A stretch of 64,000 bases of DNA from NCBI GenBank assembly GCA_021819725.1, contig JAKAQR010000008.1:1-64000 (forward strand), written 5' to 3'. This document shows, piece by piece, positions 48,594 to 57,990 of the stretch. The translations under genes were made by a program, and so were the position numbers. The first letter of the stretch is position 1. Every line of letters begins with the position of its first letter. The notes under the pieces are model-generated. The model did not search any database, was not told where the DNA came from, and worked only from the letters and a program-made list of their open reading frames with translations. The stretch comes from Actinomycetes bacterium. GTDB lineage: Bacteria > Actinomycetota > Acidimicrobiia > Acidimicrobiales > Acidimicrobiaceae.

Positions 48594-49475
48594 ATGTCAA
48601 TCAAGTATTTTGCCGCGGAGACCGGCACAAATCTCTGGCGGAACCGGCTGATGTCGCTTGCAGCTATCTTCACTGTGGCGATCTCCCTCTCCCTAGTGGG
48701 TTCCGCGTTGCTGATCAAGCAGGGAGTATCCACCGCAACGGCCGAGTGGAAGGGGAATGTGCAGCTGCTGGTCTTCCTCCAGCCGAAGATCTCTCCGACT
48801 GAGTTCACTGCGGTCGAGGATCAACTACACCAACTCCCAGCAGTGAAGAGCTTCTCCTATGTCCCTCGGGCAGAGGCGTACGCTGATTTTCGTAGGCTCT
48901 TGGCGAATCAACCTGACCTGGTGAACGCGGTACCTGAGTCCGCTGTTCCCACCTTTTTGCGTGTCTCCTTGGTGAATCCAGCGGAGACGAGGGCGGTCGC
49001 GGCGATCTTTCAGGGACAACCGGGTGTGGACACCGTCAACGATAACTTCTCAGCGATCAACACCATCACGACGGTCTCGAATGTAGCCCAGACGGTGATC
49101 TTGGCCGTCGCGATCATACTGCTGGTGTCCGCTGCGGTATTGATCCTCAACGTCATCAGGGTGGCGATCTTCTCCCGCCGCAGAGAGGTAGCGGTGATGC
49201 GCTTGGTGGGAGCGACAAACTCCTTCATACAGATCCCATTCATGCTTGAAGGGCTGGTGCAGGGTTTGATTGGCGCGTTGGTCGCAACCGGGGTAGTGAT
49301 CCTGGTGAAGTCGCTCATCGGGTATGCCATTTCGCACTTTCGCATGCATCTCCTTGAGGGCTTTGTCCTGACGAGTCACAACCTGATTGAGACGATCGCC
49401 GTGATCGTAGTGGCGGGTGTCGTGGTGGGAACGCTCGGTTCCACCATTGCGGTGCGCCGTTTCCTGGCTACCTGA
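48594..49475 (+). CDS. ftsX: Cell-division permease-like protein FtsX
   Basis: The 293-residue membrane protein has one N-terminal helix (LMSLAAIFTVAISLSLVGSAL), a large extracellular domain to about residue 165 that contacts the hydrolase partner, then three C-terminal helices of the FtsX/MacB type, including RRREVAVMRLVGATNSFIQIPF. It is coupled to ftsE. The gene for the partner hydrolase is not adjacent. Confidence 0.94.
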   Translation: MSIKYFAAETGTNLWRNRLMSLAAIFTVAISLSLVGSALLIKQGVSTATAEWKGNVQLLVFLQPKISPTEFTAVEDQLHQLPAVKSFSYVPRAEAYADFRRLLANQPDLVNAVPESAVPTFLRVSLVNPAETRAVAAIFQGQPGVDTVNDNFSAINTITTVSNVAQTVILAVAIILLVSAAVLILNVIRVAIFSRRREVAVMRLVGATNSFIQIPFMLEGLVQGLIGALVATGVVILVKSLIGYAISHFRMHLLEGFVLTSHNLIETIAVIVVAGVVVGTLGSTIAVRRFLAT

Positions 49476-49858
49476 TACCGAAACTGGTCGGTCGTCGTGG
49501 ACGGCCCAGGGGTGTCCGTCCTTCGTGCTCTGACTCGACCAGGGTCGCGTGATCTTGGCCAGGACCACGAGATCTTGGGCCGCCACTTGGTCACAGGTTC
49601 CAGAGAAGTGTGCGAGAGGATGGGTACTTTCTAGGGCCTGATCGGCAGCACGGGGACTGCGGGGTTATAGCTCGATGTCGATTCCTGAGCCTCAGGATCC
49701 TCTGGATCTCGGTGGTGATGAGGGGGGTTTGTCCTCCGCTTGACTGGTCGGAGGATGATGAAAGGTGCTCAGCCATCGCGCTCACGCAAGTCTGTTCAAG
49801 CAAGACCGCCTCAATAAGGCAGCACCGGCGGAATTGGCCATGTGACAGGTAACCGGAA
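49476..49858. other. Intergenic between ftsX and tmRNA, no gene seen
   Basis: Short open frames on both strands look non-coding. A small perfect palindrome TCCTGAG-C-CTCAGGA occurs at about 49684-49698. Nothing resembles a hydrolase gene that would be a partner of FtsEX. Confidence 0.35.
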
Positions 49859-49886
49859 ATGGGGCCACCCTTTCAGGGAGCCCCAT
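49859..49886 (-). terminator. Hairpin downstream of tmRNA
   Basis: ATGGGGC pairs with GCCCCAT, with a shorter inner CCCT/AGGG stem and a three-base loop. It lies about 36 bases beyond the 3' end of ssrA on the minus strand and is followed there by a short T-rich run, as expected for a factor-independent terminator. Confidence 0.6.
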
Positions 49887-49921
49887 TGTGTGCGGTCCGA
49901 TATTGCTATCGGTCTTGTGCC

Positions 49922-50268
<347 letters not shown>

Positions 50269-50318
50269 TTTCAGCCATCTATCCTAGTCGGTTGTGGGGA
50301 GGGATGCGAATACAGTCC

Positions 50319-50819
50319 TCAGCGGTACGTGGCGTGGAGCCTCTTCATCTCCATGGCGGCGTCGCGCTCCTGGAGCACATGGCGTTTATCGTACGTGGTG
50401 CGTCCACGGGCGAGGGCGAGTTCGACCTTGGCGAGACCATTTTTGAAGTAGACCGACAGGGGAATCAGCGCCAGCCGGTCCTGCTCGAGCTTGCCGGTGA
50501 GTCGGTCGATCTCAAAGCGATGGAGGAGGAGGCGTCGAGTGCGTTCCGGGCTGAAGGCGCCAAAACCAGTTGCTTGGGCATAGCTGGCGATGTTCATCTT
50601 GAGTAGGAGAACCTCGCCGCCCTCGATGCGGGCGTAGGAGTCGCGCAGTTGTACACGGCCTGCTCGAAGCGATTTGACCTCGCCTCCTACCAGTTCGATT
50701 CCAGCCTCAAATGACTCAAGAATCTCGTAGTCGTGGCGGGCACGGCGGTTCTGGGCCACGACCCTGTTGCCAAAGCTGGCGGCATCTGGCGTCTTCTTTT
50801 TTTTCGTGCTCCGAGGCAT
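50319..50819 (-). CDS. smpB: SsrA-binding protein SmpB
   Basis: The 166-residue protein binds tmRNA and brings it to stalled ribosomes. It shows the N-terminal VVAQNRRARHDYEILESFEAGI, ELVGGEVKSLRAG, VQLRDSYARIEGGEV and the C-terminal LALARGRTTYDKRHVLQERDA motif. Its initial segment is Lys-rich (STKKKK), which is usual. It is transcribed toward ssrA and divergent from the JAMM gene. Confidence 0.97.
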   Translation of the reverse strand: MPRSTKKKKTPDAASFGNRVVAQNRRARHDYEILESFEAGIELVGGEVKSLRAGRVQLRDSYARIEGGEVLLLKMNIASYAQATGFGAFSPERTRRLLLHRFEIDRLTGKLEQDRLALIPLSVYFKNGLAKVELALARGRTTYDKRHVLQERDAAMEMKRLHATYR

Positions 50820-50870
50820 TATCAGTCACAATCTAAGGATGGATGGGTTCCGGTTGGTACGCTGGTCACG

Positions 50871-51293
50871 ATGGTGGAGATGCAAACCGTAACCCGAGAC
50901 ATCATCCTAGCGCATTGCATCCAGGAGTACCCGCTCGAGGCATGTGGACTCTTGATTGGCGATGAGCATAGGGTGGTACGGGCCTTTCCGGCTCGGAACG
51001 AGGCTCGCTCTGCCCGAGTTTTTGTGGCGGATCCCCAGGATGTTGTTCGTGCTCGCGAGTCCGCGACTGCCCAAGGGTTGCGAGTCGTTGGTGTCTATCA
51101 CTCGCACACCAACTCCGAGGCCTTTCCGTCCCCCACGGACGTCGCGCAGGCTCCTGACCCGTCGTGGTGGTATATTGTGGTCTCCCTCACGCGTCCACTC
51201 GCAGAGCTGCGCTGTTTCACGATCGATAGGGCTGAGGTGACCGAGGTCGTGATCGGAGAGGCGATGACGCTGACGTCCGGTTGTCAATCGTGA
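50871..51293 (+). CDS. JAMM/MPN (M67) zinc metallopeptidase, Mec-like
   Basis: From ATG 50871 (start uncertain, no good ribosome site) the 140-residue protein has the full JAMM motif: Glu23 (YPLEACGLLIG), His77 and His79, Ser87 and Asp90 (GVYHSHTNSEAFPSPTD). It matches Mec, which in M. tuberculosis cuts the cysteine off CysO in CysO/CysM cysteine synthesis. Here the next gene is an FMN oxidase, and cysO, cysM and the rhomboid gene that follow in M. tuberculosis are missing, though murI, rph and rdgB remain. Its substrate is therefore unknown. Confidence 0.83.
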   Translation: MVEMQTVTRDIILAHCIQEYPLEACGLLIGDEHRVVRAFPARNEARSARVFVADPQDVVRARESATAQGLRVVGVYHSHTNSEAFPSPTDVAQAPDPSWWYIVVSLTRPLAELRCFTIDRAEVTEVVIGEAMTLTSGCQS

Positions 51294-52474
51294 CGGTGCC
51301 TTGGCTCGCGCGTGATCTGCTTGCTGAGGCGGCCCGAAGCCTCGATGAACCGACGGCTGACTACTTCTTTGGTGCGGCCGACCGACAATATCTGTTGAGG
51401 ATGAACTATGGGGCGTGGCAGCAGTTTTCGCTCACGCCTACCTATCTGCAGCGACCGGTGAGCGTAGATGATGCCGTTGTCTTTCGCGGTCGAACACTCG
51501 ATACTCCACTGACGATCGCGCCAGTCGCCTTTCAGTCCTTGCTGAACCCAGCAGGCGAGCCTGGTTTGGCTTTTGCAGCCGGAGTGGCAGGATTTGGCTA
51601 CACGATCTCCACCCGATCTAGTCGCCGACTTGAGGCGATTGCGGAGGCGTTTGACCTCGGGCGACGTATTGAGGGTGATGAGATCGAAGGGCTCGGCCCA
51701 GCCCATCGGGAGCTTCTCGCTGGGTTTGGTGACCAACGGTATGGTGAACTATGGCTTCAGGTCTACCAGACGCAGGATCCCGCCTTTGCGCGTCAACTCC
51801 TCGCCACCGGTGCGGAGGTAGGGGTTCGGGCAGCGGCTCTCACCATCGATACCCCCTACCTCGGCGCACGACACCGCGATCAGATACATGACTTTTCCCC
51901 GATTGTGCGGCTACGAGAGGTGCTTGCCTCCGATGATCAGGATGGTCCTGCCTTTGGGAATGGTTTCACCTCCGAGGCGATCGATCAGGTGCACGATCTC
52001 GATCTTACCCGCTTCTTCGACGAGTGCCAGGGTCATGGAATCGATCCCATCATCAAGGGGGTGCTTTCGCTCGCTGATCTCGATGCGATCCAGGGGCTCT
52101 TGCCGATGCCAGTGGTGACCCCTTGGGTCTCCAATCATGGTGGGCGACAGAGTGATCTGCTTCCAACGACGGCTGAGGCACTGGCCCTCTTCGCCCCCCG
52201 AGCTCGTGAGCATGACTTTGTGGTCGATGGTGGGATCGCCCACCCAACCGATGCCCTCTGCGCGCTGGCGCTAGGGGCGCGGGTGGTTGCGCTTGGCCGT
52301 GTGGCGATGGCTGCCTATGCACTGGGAGGCGTGCTCGGGGCGGTCGAGTATCTGATCGAGTTCCGGAGCCAGCTTCGCCAGCAGCTCGGTATTTTGGGCT
52401 ACGACGGACTCGGATCGATTCCAAGCGACTGCGTTCTTCCCAGGCGCTTGGGTGCATGGGGTTCGTATGGGTGA
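51290..52474 (+). CDS. FMN-dependent alpha-hydroxyacid oxidase (lactate 2-monooxygenase-like)
   Basis: GTG 51290 overlaps the JAMM stop by four bases (TTG 51281 is an alternative). The 394-residue TIM-barrel flavoenzyme has IAPVAFQSLLNPAGE, LWLQVYQTQ, IIKGVLSLADLDA (Lys), VTPWVSNHGGRQSDLL with catalytic His and Arg, and FVVDGGIAHPTDALCALALGAR for FMN phosphate. The family oxidises L-lactate, glycolate, mandelate and similar acids. The N-terminal LLRMNYGAWQQF lies in the lactate-monooxygenase subgroup. It occupies the place of cysO-cysM in other actinobacteria, between the Mec-like gene and murI. Confidence 0.85.
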   Translation: MTVPWLARDLLAEAARSLDEPTADYFFGAADRQYLLRMNYGAWQQFSLTPTYLQRPVSVDDAVVFRGRTLDTPLTIAPVAFQSLLNPAGEPGLAFAAGVAGFGYTISTRSSRRLEAIAEAFDLGRRIEGDEIEGLGPAHRELLAGFGDQRYGELWLQVYQTQDPAFARQLLATGAEVGVRAAALTIDTPYLGARHRDQIHDFSPIVRLREVLASDDQDGPAFGNGFTSEAIDQVHDLDLTRFFDECQGHGIDPIIKGVLSLADLDAIQGLLPMPVVTPWVSNHGGRQSDLLPTTAEALALFAPRAREHDFVVDGGIAHPTDALCALALGARVVALGRVAMAAYALGGVLGAVEYLIEFRSQLRQQLGILGYDGLGSIPSDCVLPRRLGAWGSYG

Positions 52475-53489
52475 GCGACCGGTTCTGAGTCAGGCCGATG
52501 CTGAGTGCGCAGGTGATCCACCTCTTGATCAAAGAGAGGTCATCGCAGTTTTTGACTCCGGTTTCGGTGGGCTTAATATTCTCGAGGCACTACGCGATCT
52601 GCTTCCTGGGGAGCACTTTGTTTATCTGGGGGACTCCAAGCGATCGCCGTACGGGGATCGAGCACCCGCTGAAGTTCTTCAGTTTTCCTTAGAGATCTTT
52701 GCGTATCTGCGAGCTCGCTATCGGCTCAAGTTGGTTGTCGTCGCCTGCAACACGGCGTCGGCGATTGCCCTCGAAGCACTCAAGGCGACAAGCGATGTCC
52801 CCGTCGTTGGTGTGATCGACGCAGCGGTTCGAGCCATGACCCAGGCGACAGAGAACTCTCGCGTCGGAGTCGTCGGGACCGCTGCGACTATTGCTTCTGG
52901 GGTCTATCAGCGTCGCTTGGCGCATCAGGCGGTCACGGCGATCGCCTGTCCTGGGCTTGTCGAGTATGTTGAGGCGGGTGCCATCGATGACCCGGCGCTC
53001 CTCGATCGTATGCGCACCCTTATGCGACCGCTGAGGAGAGCTGGAGTCGACACATTGCTCCTTGCCTGTACCCATTATCCCTACCTCGCCGCTCAGTTCC
53101 GAGCTGTGCTTGGCGAAGGGGTCATGCTGATCTCAAGTGGCGAGGAGACCGCTTTTGAGGTTCGAGAGTTGTTGACACGGGCAGGCCAGGTCAAGGGCCG
53201 GCCAGGGGTTGTGGAACCGGTAACGTTCTTGTGCACGGGATCGGTCGTCGATTTCCAGGAGGTTGGGAGACGACTCTTTACAGGCGATCTTGGGGCAGTC
53301 GAACATGTGCATGTGGACGCACTGCCTCAGGATCTCCTGCAGGGGGATCAAGCCCCAGAAGATCAAGCCCCAGAGGATATCGCCTTCGTATCGGCACGGA
53401 CGCTCGTGACCAATAGACAAGAACATACAAGCTCGGGTCATGGGCGACCCGAGAGTGAAAAGGAGTGTACGAGTGGCCAAGCGTCATGA
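52467..53489 (+). CDS. murI: Glutamate racemase with a C-terminal extension
   Basis: ATG 52467 overlaps the preceding gene's end. It makes D-glutamate for peptidoglycan. The core has AVFDSGFGGLNIL, YLGDSKRSPYG, VVACNTASAIALE (first Cys), and TLLLACTHYPYLAAQF (second Cys). The racemase core ends near residue 275. Here the protein continues to about 340 with a hydrophilic tail that has a duplicated QAPED unit (two 15-base copies at 53346-53375). The last 17 bases overlap the rph start, so part of the tail may exist only because of that overlap; the first stop is at 53487. Confidence 0.9.
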   Translation: MGERPVLSQADAECAGDPPLDQREVIAVFDSGFGGLNILEALRDLLPGEHFVYLGDSKRSPYGDRAPAEVLQFSLEIFAYLRARYRLKLVVVACNTASAIALEALKATSDVPVVGVIDAAVRAMTQATENSRVGVVGTAATIASGVYQRRLAHQAVTAIACPGLVEYVEAGAIDDPALLDRMRTLMRPLRRAGVDTLLLACTHYPYLAAQFRAVLGEGVMLISSGEETAFEVRELLTRAGQVKGRPGVVEPVTFLCTGSVVDFQEVGRRLFTGDLGAVEHVHVDALPQDLLQGDQAPEDQAPEDIAFVSARTLVTNRQEHTSSGHGRPESEKECTSGQAS

Positions 53490-54210
53490 TCAACGAGATC
53501 CATCTGACCTTCGAGCGGTTGCCATCACGCTGGACTACACCGAGATGGCACTGGCCTCGTGTCTGATCGAGGTAGGCAAGACCAAGGTGATCTGTAGCGT
53601 CTCGGCGGAGGATCGTGTCCCCCCCTGGCTCCGTGGCAAGGGTTCCGGATGGCTCACCGCTGAGTATGCGATGTTGCCAGCAGCGACACGCGAGCGTACT
53701 CCACGGGAGGCCGTCAAGGGGAAGCAGGGTGGCAGGACGGTCGAGATACAGCGACTCATTGGACGTTCGCTGCGGTCTTCAATCGATCTGCGCAGGTTAG
53801 GCGAGATTGAACTGGTGGTGGACTGTGATGTGATCCAGGCCGACGGTGGTACCCGTACTGCTTCGATCACCGGTGCCTCGCTGGCGCTTCGGCTGGCGCT
53901 TAAGCGCTTGGAGCAAGCAGAACGGGTGCGAGCGGGGGTCCTTTTGAGTGCACTTGCTGCGATCTCCGTTGGTATGGTAGATGGTCAGCCGGTGCTGGAT
54001 CTTGACTATCGCGAGGACTCCTCCGCCGAGGTCGATATGAATGTGGTCATGAACCGTGAGGGTGAGTATGTCGAGATACAGGGCACCGCTGAAGGGGCGA
54101 CGTTTTCGAAGACGCATCTGGTTGACCTCCTTAAGCTCGCTGAGTCAGGGATCATGGAGCTGATCGCGTTGGGCGACGAGGCACTCGCCGCCTATGACGC
54201 ACGCTCATGA
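53473..54210 (+). CDS. rph: Ribonuclease PH
   Basis: GTG 53473 has AAAAGGAG seven bases upstream, well inside the end of murI. The 245-residue phosphorolytic exonuclease trims tRNA 3' ends. It contains RHDQRDPSDLRAVAI, GSGWLTAEYAMLPAATRERTPRE, RSLRSSIDLRRLGE, and DCDVIQADGGTRTASITGA plus the phosphate-site residues. A longer start at GTG 53440 was rejected. The murI-rph-rdgB order is shared with mycobacteria. Confidence 0.95.
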   Translation: MAKRHDQRDPSDLRAVAITLDYTEMALASCLIEVGKTKVICSVSAEDRVPPWLRGKGSGWLTAEYAMLPAATRERTPREAVKGKQGGRTVEIQRLIGRSLRSSIDLRRLGEIELVVDCDVIQADGGTRTASITGASLALRLALKRLEQAERVRAGVLLSALAAISVGMVDGQPVLDLDYREDSSAEVDMNVVMNREGEYVEIQGTAEGATFSKTHLVDLLKLAESGIMELIALGDEALAAYDARS

Positions 54211-54217
54211 GGACGCG

Positions 54218-54814
54218 ATGAGTGTCATCAAACTTGGCTTAGTCACCAGTAACGACAACAAGTTAGCGGAGCTCGCCGATCTGTTGCCAACGGGATATGC
54301 AGTCGTGCGCCTCGATCGAGGAGAGGTGGAAGAGACGGGTTCGACCTTCGAGGAGAATGCTGCGCTCAAGGCAATTGCTGGGCTCAGCGATTGCGCATTC
54401 GCCCTCGGCGAGGACTCTGGACTCGAGGTTGAGGCTCTCGGGATGGCCCCGGGAGTCTATTCGAAGCGCTATGGGGATTCTGATGCTGAGCGGATTGAGC
54501 GACTCTTACATGAGCTGCAAGGAATTGAGGACCGGGAGGCGCGTTTCGTGACCGTGATTGCGATGGCTCGACGAGGAGCAGCGACGGAACTCTTTCGTGG
54601 CGAGGTCCAAGGCACCATTGCGCACACACCAAGTGGTGGGCATGGCTTTGGGTACGATCCGATCTTTCTCCCCGATGAGGGTGATGGCCGGTCCTTTGCA
54701 GAGATGACCCGGGAGGAAAAAGGACGCATCTCACACCGAGGTCGAGCTTTGGCGGCACTGGTACAACGTCTTGCGGGCCTCTCTGATCTCGGATCAGACC
54801 ACTCCGGAACGTAG
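54218..54814 (+). CDS. rdgB: XTP/dITP pyrophosphatase (RdgB/HAM1)
   Basis: ATG 54218 is preceded by a GAGGA ribosome site, seven bases after the rph stop; the longer start at 54194 is possible. The 198-residue enzyme cleans the nucleotide pool of deaminated purines. It has VTSNDNKLAELADLL, FEENAALKA, GEDSGLEVEALGMAPGVYSKRYG, and GGHGFGYDPIFLPDEG. The last step of the run murI-rph-rdgB. A tRNA on the opposite strand follows. Confidence 0.93.
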   Translation: MSVIKLGLVTSNDNKLAELADLLPTGYAVVRLDRGEVEETGSTFEENAALKAIAGLSDCAFALGEDSGLEVEALGMAPGVYSKRYGDSDAERIERLLHELQGIEDREARFVTVIAMARRGAATELFRGEVQGTIAHTPSGGHGFGYDPIFLPDEGDGRSFAEMTREEKGRISHRGRALAALVQRLAGLSDLGSDHSGT

Positions 54815-54860
54815 GTGATGCCGGTCGGTCATCTTTGCTGGTTCGGCCGGGCTCATCGGC

Positions 54861-54945
54861 TGGTGCGGGCGGGGAGACTCGAACTCCCACGTCTCTCGAC
54901 ACAAGGACCTAAACCTTGCGCGTCTGCCAATTTCGCCACGCCCGC
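54861..54945 (-). tRNA. tRNA-Leu (UAG)
   Basis: An 85-base tRNA with a long variable arm on the minus strand, with CCA encoded. The acceptor stem is GCGGGCG/CGCCCGC. The anticodon loop is TTTAGGT between CAAGG and CCTTG, so the anticodon is UAG and it reads CUA-type Leu codons. The T-arm GTTCGAGTC is present. Confidence 0.93.
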
Positions 54946-55065
54946 TTCGGTGGTGATCCTAGCGGATGAAAGGTGGGATCGGTTCCATCGGATGTGGACA
55001 AGATGAGCTGGGTTACCTTGTGCGAGTGAACTTTGCCAGTCGCTCGTCCGATTAACCTAGATCCC

Positions 55066-55698
55066 ATGGATCATACTGACCTCACTGCCGGTTCTATCGC
55101 TGACTTGAAGGATGCTGCTAACGCCGATCGGGGTGGCGACGTCTATCAGCAGCTCTTAAAGGAGCGCATTGTCTTCTTGGGTGCGGAGGTCAATCAGCTC
55201 ACGGCCAACGCGATCTGTGCCCAACTCCTGCTTCTTGCTGCTGAGGATGCGGAGAGAGATATCTCTTTTATCATTAACTCTCCCGGCGGCTCGATCTATG
55301 ATGGCCTCGCCATCTACGACACCATGCAGTATGTGAGCTGTGATGTCTCGACGATCACGATTGGTATGGCTGCTTCGATGGGTCAGTTCTTGCTTTGTGC
55401 AGGGGCCCATGGCAAGCGATTCGCCTTGCCGCACGCGCGTATCCTGATGCATCAGCCGTTGGCGCAGATGCAGGGCCAAGCAGCCGATATCGCTATCCAG
55501 GCGGAGCAGATCATGTATCTCAAGCGCCAGCTTGCGGAACGTATCTCCTTCCACACTGGCCAGCCAGTGGAGAAGATCCAGGCTGACTCCGAGCGCGACC
55601 GTTGGTTCACCGCCGATGAGGCGCAGGAGTATGGCTTTATCGATCAGGTGATCCGAACGAACTCCTACGGCCCCCCTGCGAGCGGGTCCGACTCCTAG
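55066..55698 (+). CDS. clpP: ATP-dependent Clp protease proteolytic subunit
   Basis: From ATG 55066 (no strong ribosome site; a start at 55033 is possible) the 210-residue subunit has the full ClpP triad: Ser104 ([11 protein letters not shown]), His129 ([10 protein letters not shown]) and Asp178 (SERDRW). [17 protein letters not shown] is the head-domain motif. It should form a tetradecamer with ClpX or ClpC. Actinobacteria usually carry clpP1-clpP2 together with clpX; here it stands alone before a polysaccharide exporter whose GTG overlaps its stop by one base. It may be an extra copy. Confidence 0.93.
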   Translation: MDHTDLTAGSIADLKDAANADRGGDVYQQLLKERIVFLGAEVNQLTANAICAQLLLLAAEDAERDISFIINSPGGSIYDGLAIYDTMQYVSCDVSTITIGMAASMGQFLLCAGAHGKRFALPHARILMHQPLAQMQGQAADIAIQAEQIMYLKRQLAERISFHTGQPVEKIQADSERDRWFTADEAQEYGFIDQVIRTNSYGPPASGSDS

Positions 55699-56639
55699 TG
55701 AAGACCGACCACTCCGGACCGGTGCCTGAACCCTCGGGTTATCAGCGAGATCGGGAGCTGCCGATTCATCTTGTTCGTCCTTCGATGACGGTCCCGCAGC
55801 GGATCGCTAATATCTGGAGATATCGCGATCTGTTAAAGGACCTCGTCGCCAAGGAGATCAAGGTCAAGTACAAGGACTCGGCGCTGGGATTTATCTGGAG
55901 TCTCCTGAATCCAGCGATGTTCATCCTGATCTATTACATCGTGTTCCAAAAGATCCTGAAGAACGGCATCCCGTTGTTTGCGATCTACCTGGCCACGGGG
56001 CTCTTGGCCTGGAACCTGTTCCAGTCTGGCGTCCTCGGTGCAACGGGTTCGGTCGTGAACAATAGTGGGTTGGTGAAAAAGGTCTCGTTCCCTAGGGAGA
56101 TCCTGGCACTCGCCTCGGTCGGCTCTGCCTTTGTCTTTTTTCTCTTCCAGACGGTGGTGTTGGCGATCTTTCTTATCGTCTTTCGGGTTGCGCCGAGTCC
56201 GCATTTCGTGTGGCTCGTGCCCATTGCGCTGCTTGCTTTGTTGATGTTCGCCTCGGCGTTGGCGGTGTTGCTGTCGGGGATCAATGTCTACCTGCGGGAC
56301 ATGCAGCACCTCATGGAGATTTTGCTTCAGGCTTGGTTCTGGGCGACACCGGTGGTGTATCCGTTTATGGAGCTCTCCAAGCAGTTGAAGGCACACGGTT
56401 TGACCTGGCTTTATCTAGCTAATCCGACGACACCGGTAGCACTGACTTTTCAGCGTGCCTTCTATGTGAAAGCGAACCCGCTTGGCACCAATGGGTCGAT
56501 TGTCCATATTCTTCCTAGCTATGGCCCCATGTGGTACTTGGCGGTCCTTGGGACCATCGTCGTTCTGAGTTTTATCTTCTTCCTGGTCTCTGTCTATATT
56601 TTCGGTCGCCTGGAAGGGAACTTTGCAGAGGAGTTGTAG
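55698..56639 (+). CDS. ABC-2 permease of polysaccharide/teichoic-acid export
   Basis: The 313-residue protein starts at GTG 55698 on the clpP stop. It has the conserved LLKDLVAKEIKVKYKDSALGFIWSLLNPAMFILIY, in the N-terminal cytoplasmic and first membrane segment, then six membrane helices, and the GINVYLRDMQHLMEILLQAWFWATPVVYP segment. These features match Wzm/TagG permeases. With the ATPase gene next door it should export a polymer or lipid-linked glycan, and the glycosyltransferase operon converging on it is a plausible source of its cargo. Confidence 0.92.
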   Translation: MKTDHSGPVPEPSGYQRDRELPIHLVRPSMTVPQRIANIWRYRDLLKDLVAKEIKVKYKDSALGFIWSLLNPAMFILIYYIVFQKILKNGIPLFAIYLATGLLAWNLFQSGVLGATGSVVNNSGLVKKVSFPREILALASVGSAFVFFLFQTVVLAIFLIVFRVAPSPHFVWLVPIALLALLMFASALAVLLSGINVYLRDMQHLMEILLQAWFWATPVVYPFMELSKQLKAHGLTWLYLANPTTPVALTFQRAFYVKANPLGTNGSIVHILPSYGPMWYLAVLGTIVVLSFIFFLVSVYIFGRLEGNFAEEL

Positions 56640-57868
56640 TGTCAACTGCAGTCGAAGTAGTGTCGGTCTCGAAGACCTTCCGACTCTTTCAGGAGAAGTA
56701 CACCTCTCTCAAAGAGAAGGCTATTCATTTGGGCAAGGTGCCCCACGAGGTCTTTCCAGCGCTCTCGGACATCAGCTTTGAGGTTGAACAGGGGGTAACC
56801 CTTGGCTTGCTCGGTCACAACGGTTCTGGCAAGTCAACATTGCTCAAGTGCATCGCAGGCATCTTGACACCCTCGGCGGGCGAGATTCGGATTCGTGGTC
56901 GTATTGCGGCGATGTTGGAGCTTGGGGCTGGATTTCATCCGGATCTCTCTGGACGGGCGAACATCTATCTCAATGCCGCGCTCATGGGCCTGTCTCGTAA
57001 AGAGGTTGATGCACGCTTTGATGCGATCGTCGAGTTCTCGGAGTTGGGCGGCTTCATCGAAAACCAGGTCAAGTTCTACTCCTCGGGGATGTACGCACGC
57101 CTTGGTTTTGCTGTGGCGGTGAATATGGATCCCGATATTCTCCTCGTCGATGAGGTGCTGGCGGTGGGTGACGCCAATTTCCAGCTCAAGTGTTTGGCCA
57201 AGATTCGTGAGTTCCAGGAGGAGGGTCGGACGATCATCTTCGTGTCGCACTCGCCGGACCTCGTTCGTGCGGTCTGTTCCACCGCTTTCGTCCTCGATCA
57301 CGGCCGGCTCGTCGGTCAGGGTCCGACGGCCGAGGCGGTCGCGCTACTCCAGAAGTTCCAGCTCTCAGGTTCTGGCTTGAACCATGATCCAAGCACCGAA
57401 GATCACCGTCTCGAGGCGGCTATCAGCCGCGACATCCATCTCAGCTCTATGATGATCAACGGTGTCGATGCCGACCGGGGTGTTGAGCTAGCGGCGATGA
57501 GCCAGGTGGAGCTGGCGATCGTGATCGAAGACGTCGCATCGCTCGCGGGTTCCTGTCATATCGAGGTGCTCTTCTATAGTCCTGCTGGTGTGGCCCTGAT
57601 CCGGGCCCATACCCGGGAGATGGAGATGGAGCCGGTGATCGTCCGTGGCACGGTGGAGGCCGTGGTGCAGTTCAGCTCCCTACCGCTTGCGGTGGGTTCC
57701 TATTCGATCCAGGTGAACCTCTATCACCCCCAGAGTGGGATGATGATAGAGAGTCGTCGCTGGGATAACGGCCTCATGATCGTCGGTGGTCAAAAAGGCG
57801 TTGGAGGACTCATCGCGGCCGAGGCGAACGTCTTCGTCAATGAGGTCTCAAGCCGGCACTTCCTTTAG
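56639..57868 (+). CDS. ABC ATPase of polysaccharide export with Wzt-like C-terminal domain
   Basis: GTG 56639 overlaps the permease stop by one base. The 409-residue protein has a TagH/Wzt-type ATPase (residues 1-240) with GHNGSGKSTLLKCIAG, YSSGMYARLGFAVAV, and LLVDEVLAVGDANFQ, followed by VSHSPDLV. Residues about 270-405 form a beta-rich Wzt C-terminal domain. In Wzt this domain recognises the modified end of the glycan, so cargo selection is likely terminal. The gene is followed by a 122-base convergent gap. Confidence 0.92.
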   Translation: MSTAVEVVSVSKTFRLFQEKYTSLKEKAIHLGKVPHEVFPALSDISFEVEQGVTLGLLGHNGSGKSTLLKCIAGILTPSAGEIRIRGRIAAMLELGAGFHPDLSGRANIYLNAALMGLSRKEVDARFDAIVEFSELGGFIENQVKFYSSGMYARLGFAVAVNMDPDILLVDEVLAVGDANFQLKCLAKIREFQEEGRTIIFVSHSPDLVRAVCSTAFVLDHGRLVGQGPTAEAVALLQKFQLSGSGLNHDPSTEDHRLEAAISRDIHLSSMMINGVDADRGVELAAMSQVELAIVIEDVASLAGSCHIEVLFYSPAGVALIRAHTREMEMEPVIVRGTVEAVVQFSSLPLAVGSYSIQVNLYHPQSGMMIESRRWDNGLMIVGGQKGVGGLIAAEANVFVNEVSSRHFL

Positions 57869-57990
57869 CCGAGCTGGACAGTTGGGCACTGGTAGTCGTT
57901 GTACTGCTGAGCGCTTGCAGTTGGTGACACTGGTCGATCGGCAGCGCTCAAGGCGCGCGCTTCTGGTGACGTACCAGCTTGTGGCACAAG

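Noticed and set aside
49684..49698. 15-base palindrome as an attachment or recombination site
   Set aside because: It is short, no integrase gene or duplicated partner site exists nearby, and such palindromes are expected by chance in this much sequence.
53440..53472. Longer start for RNase PH at 53440
   Set aside because: GTG 53473 has AAAAGGAG at optimal spacing, and the conserved RNase PH N-terminus begins there.
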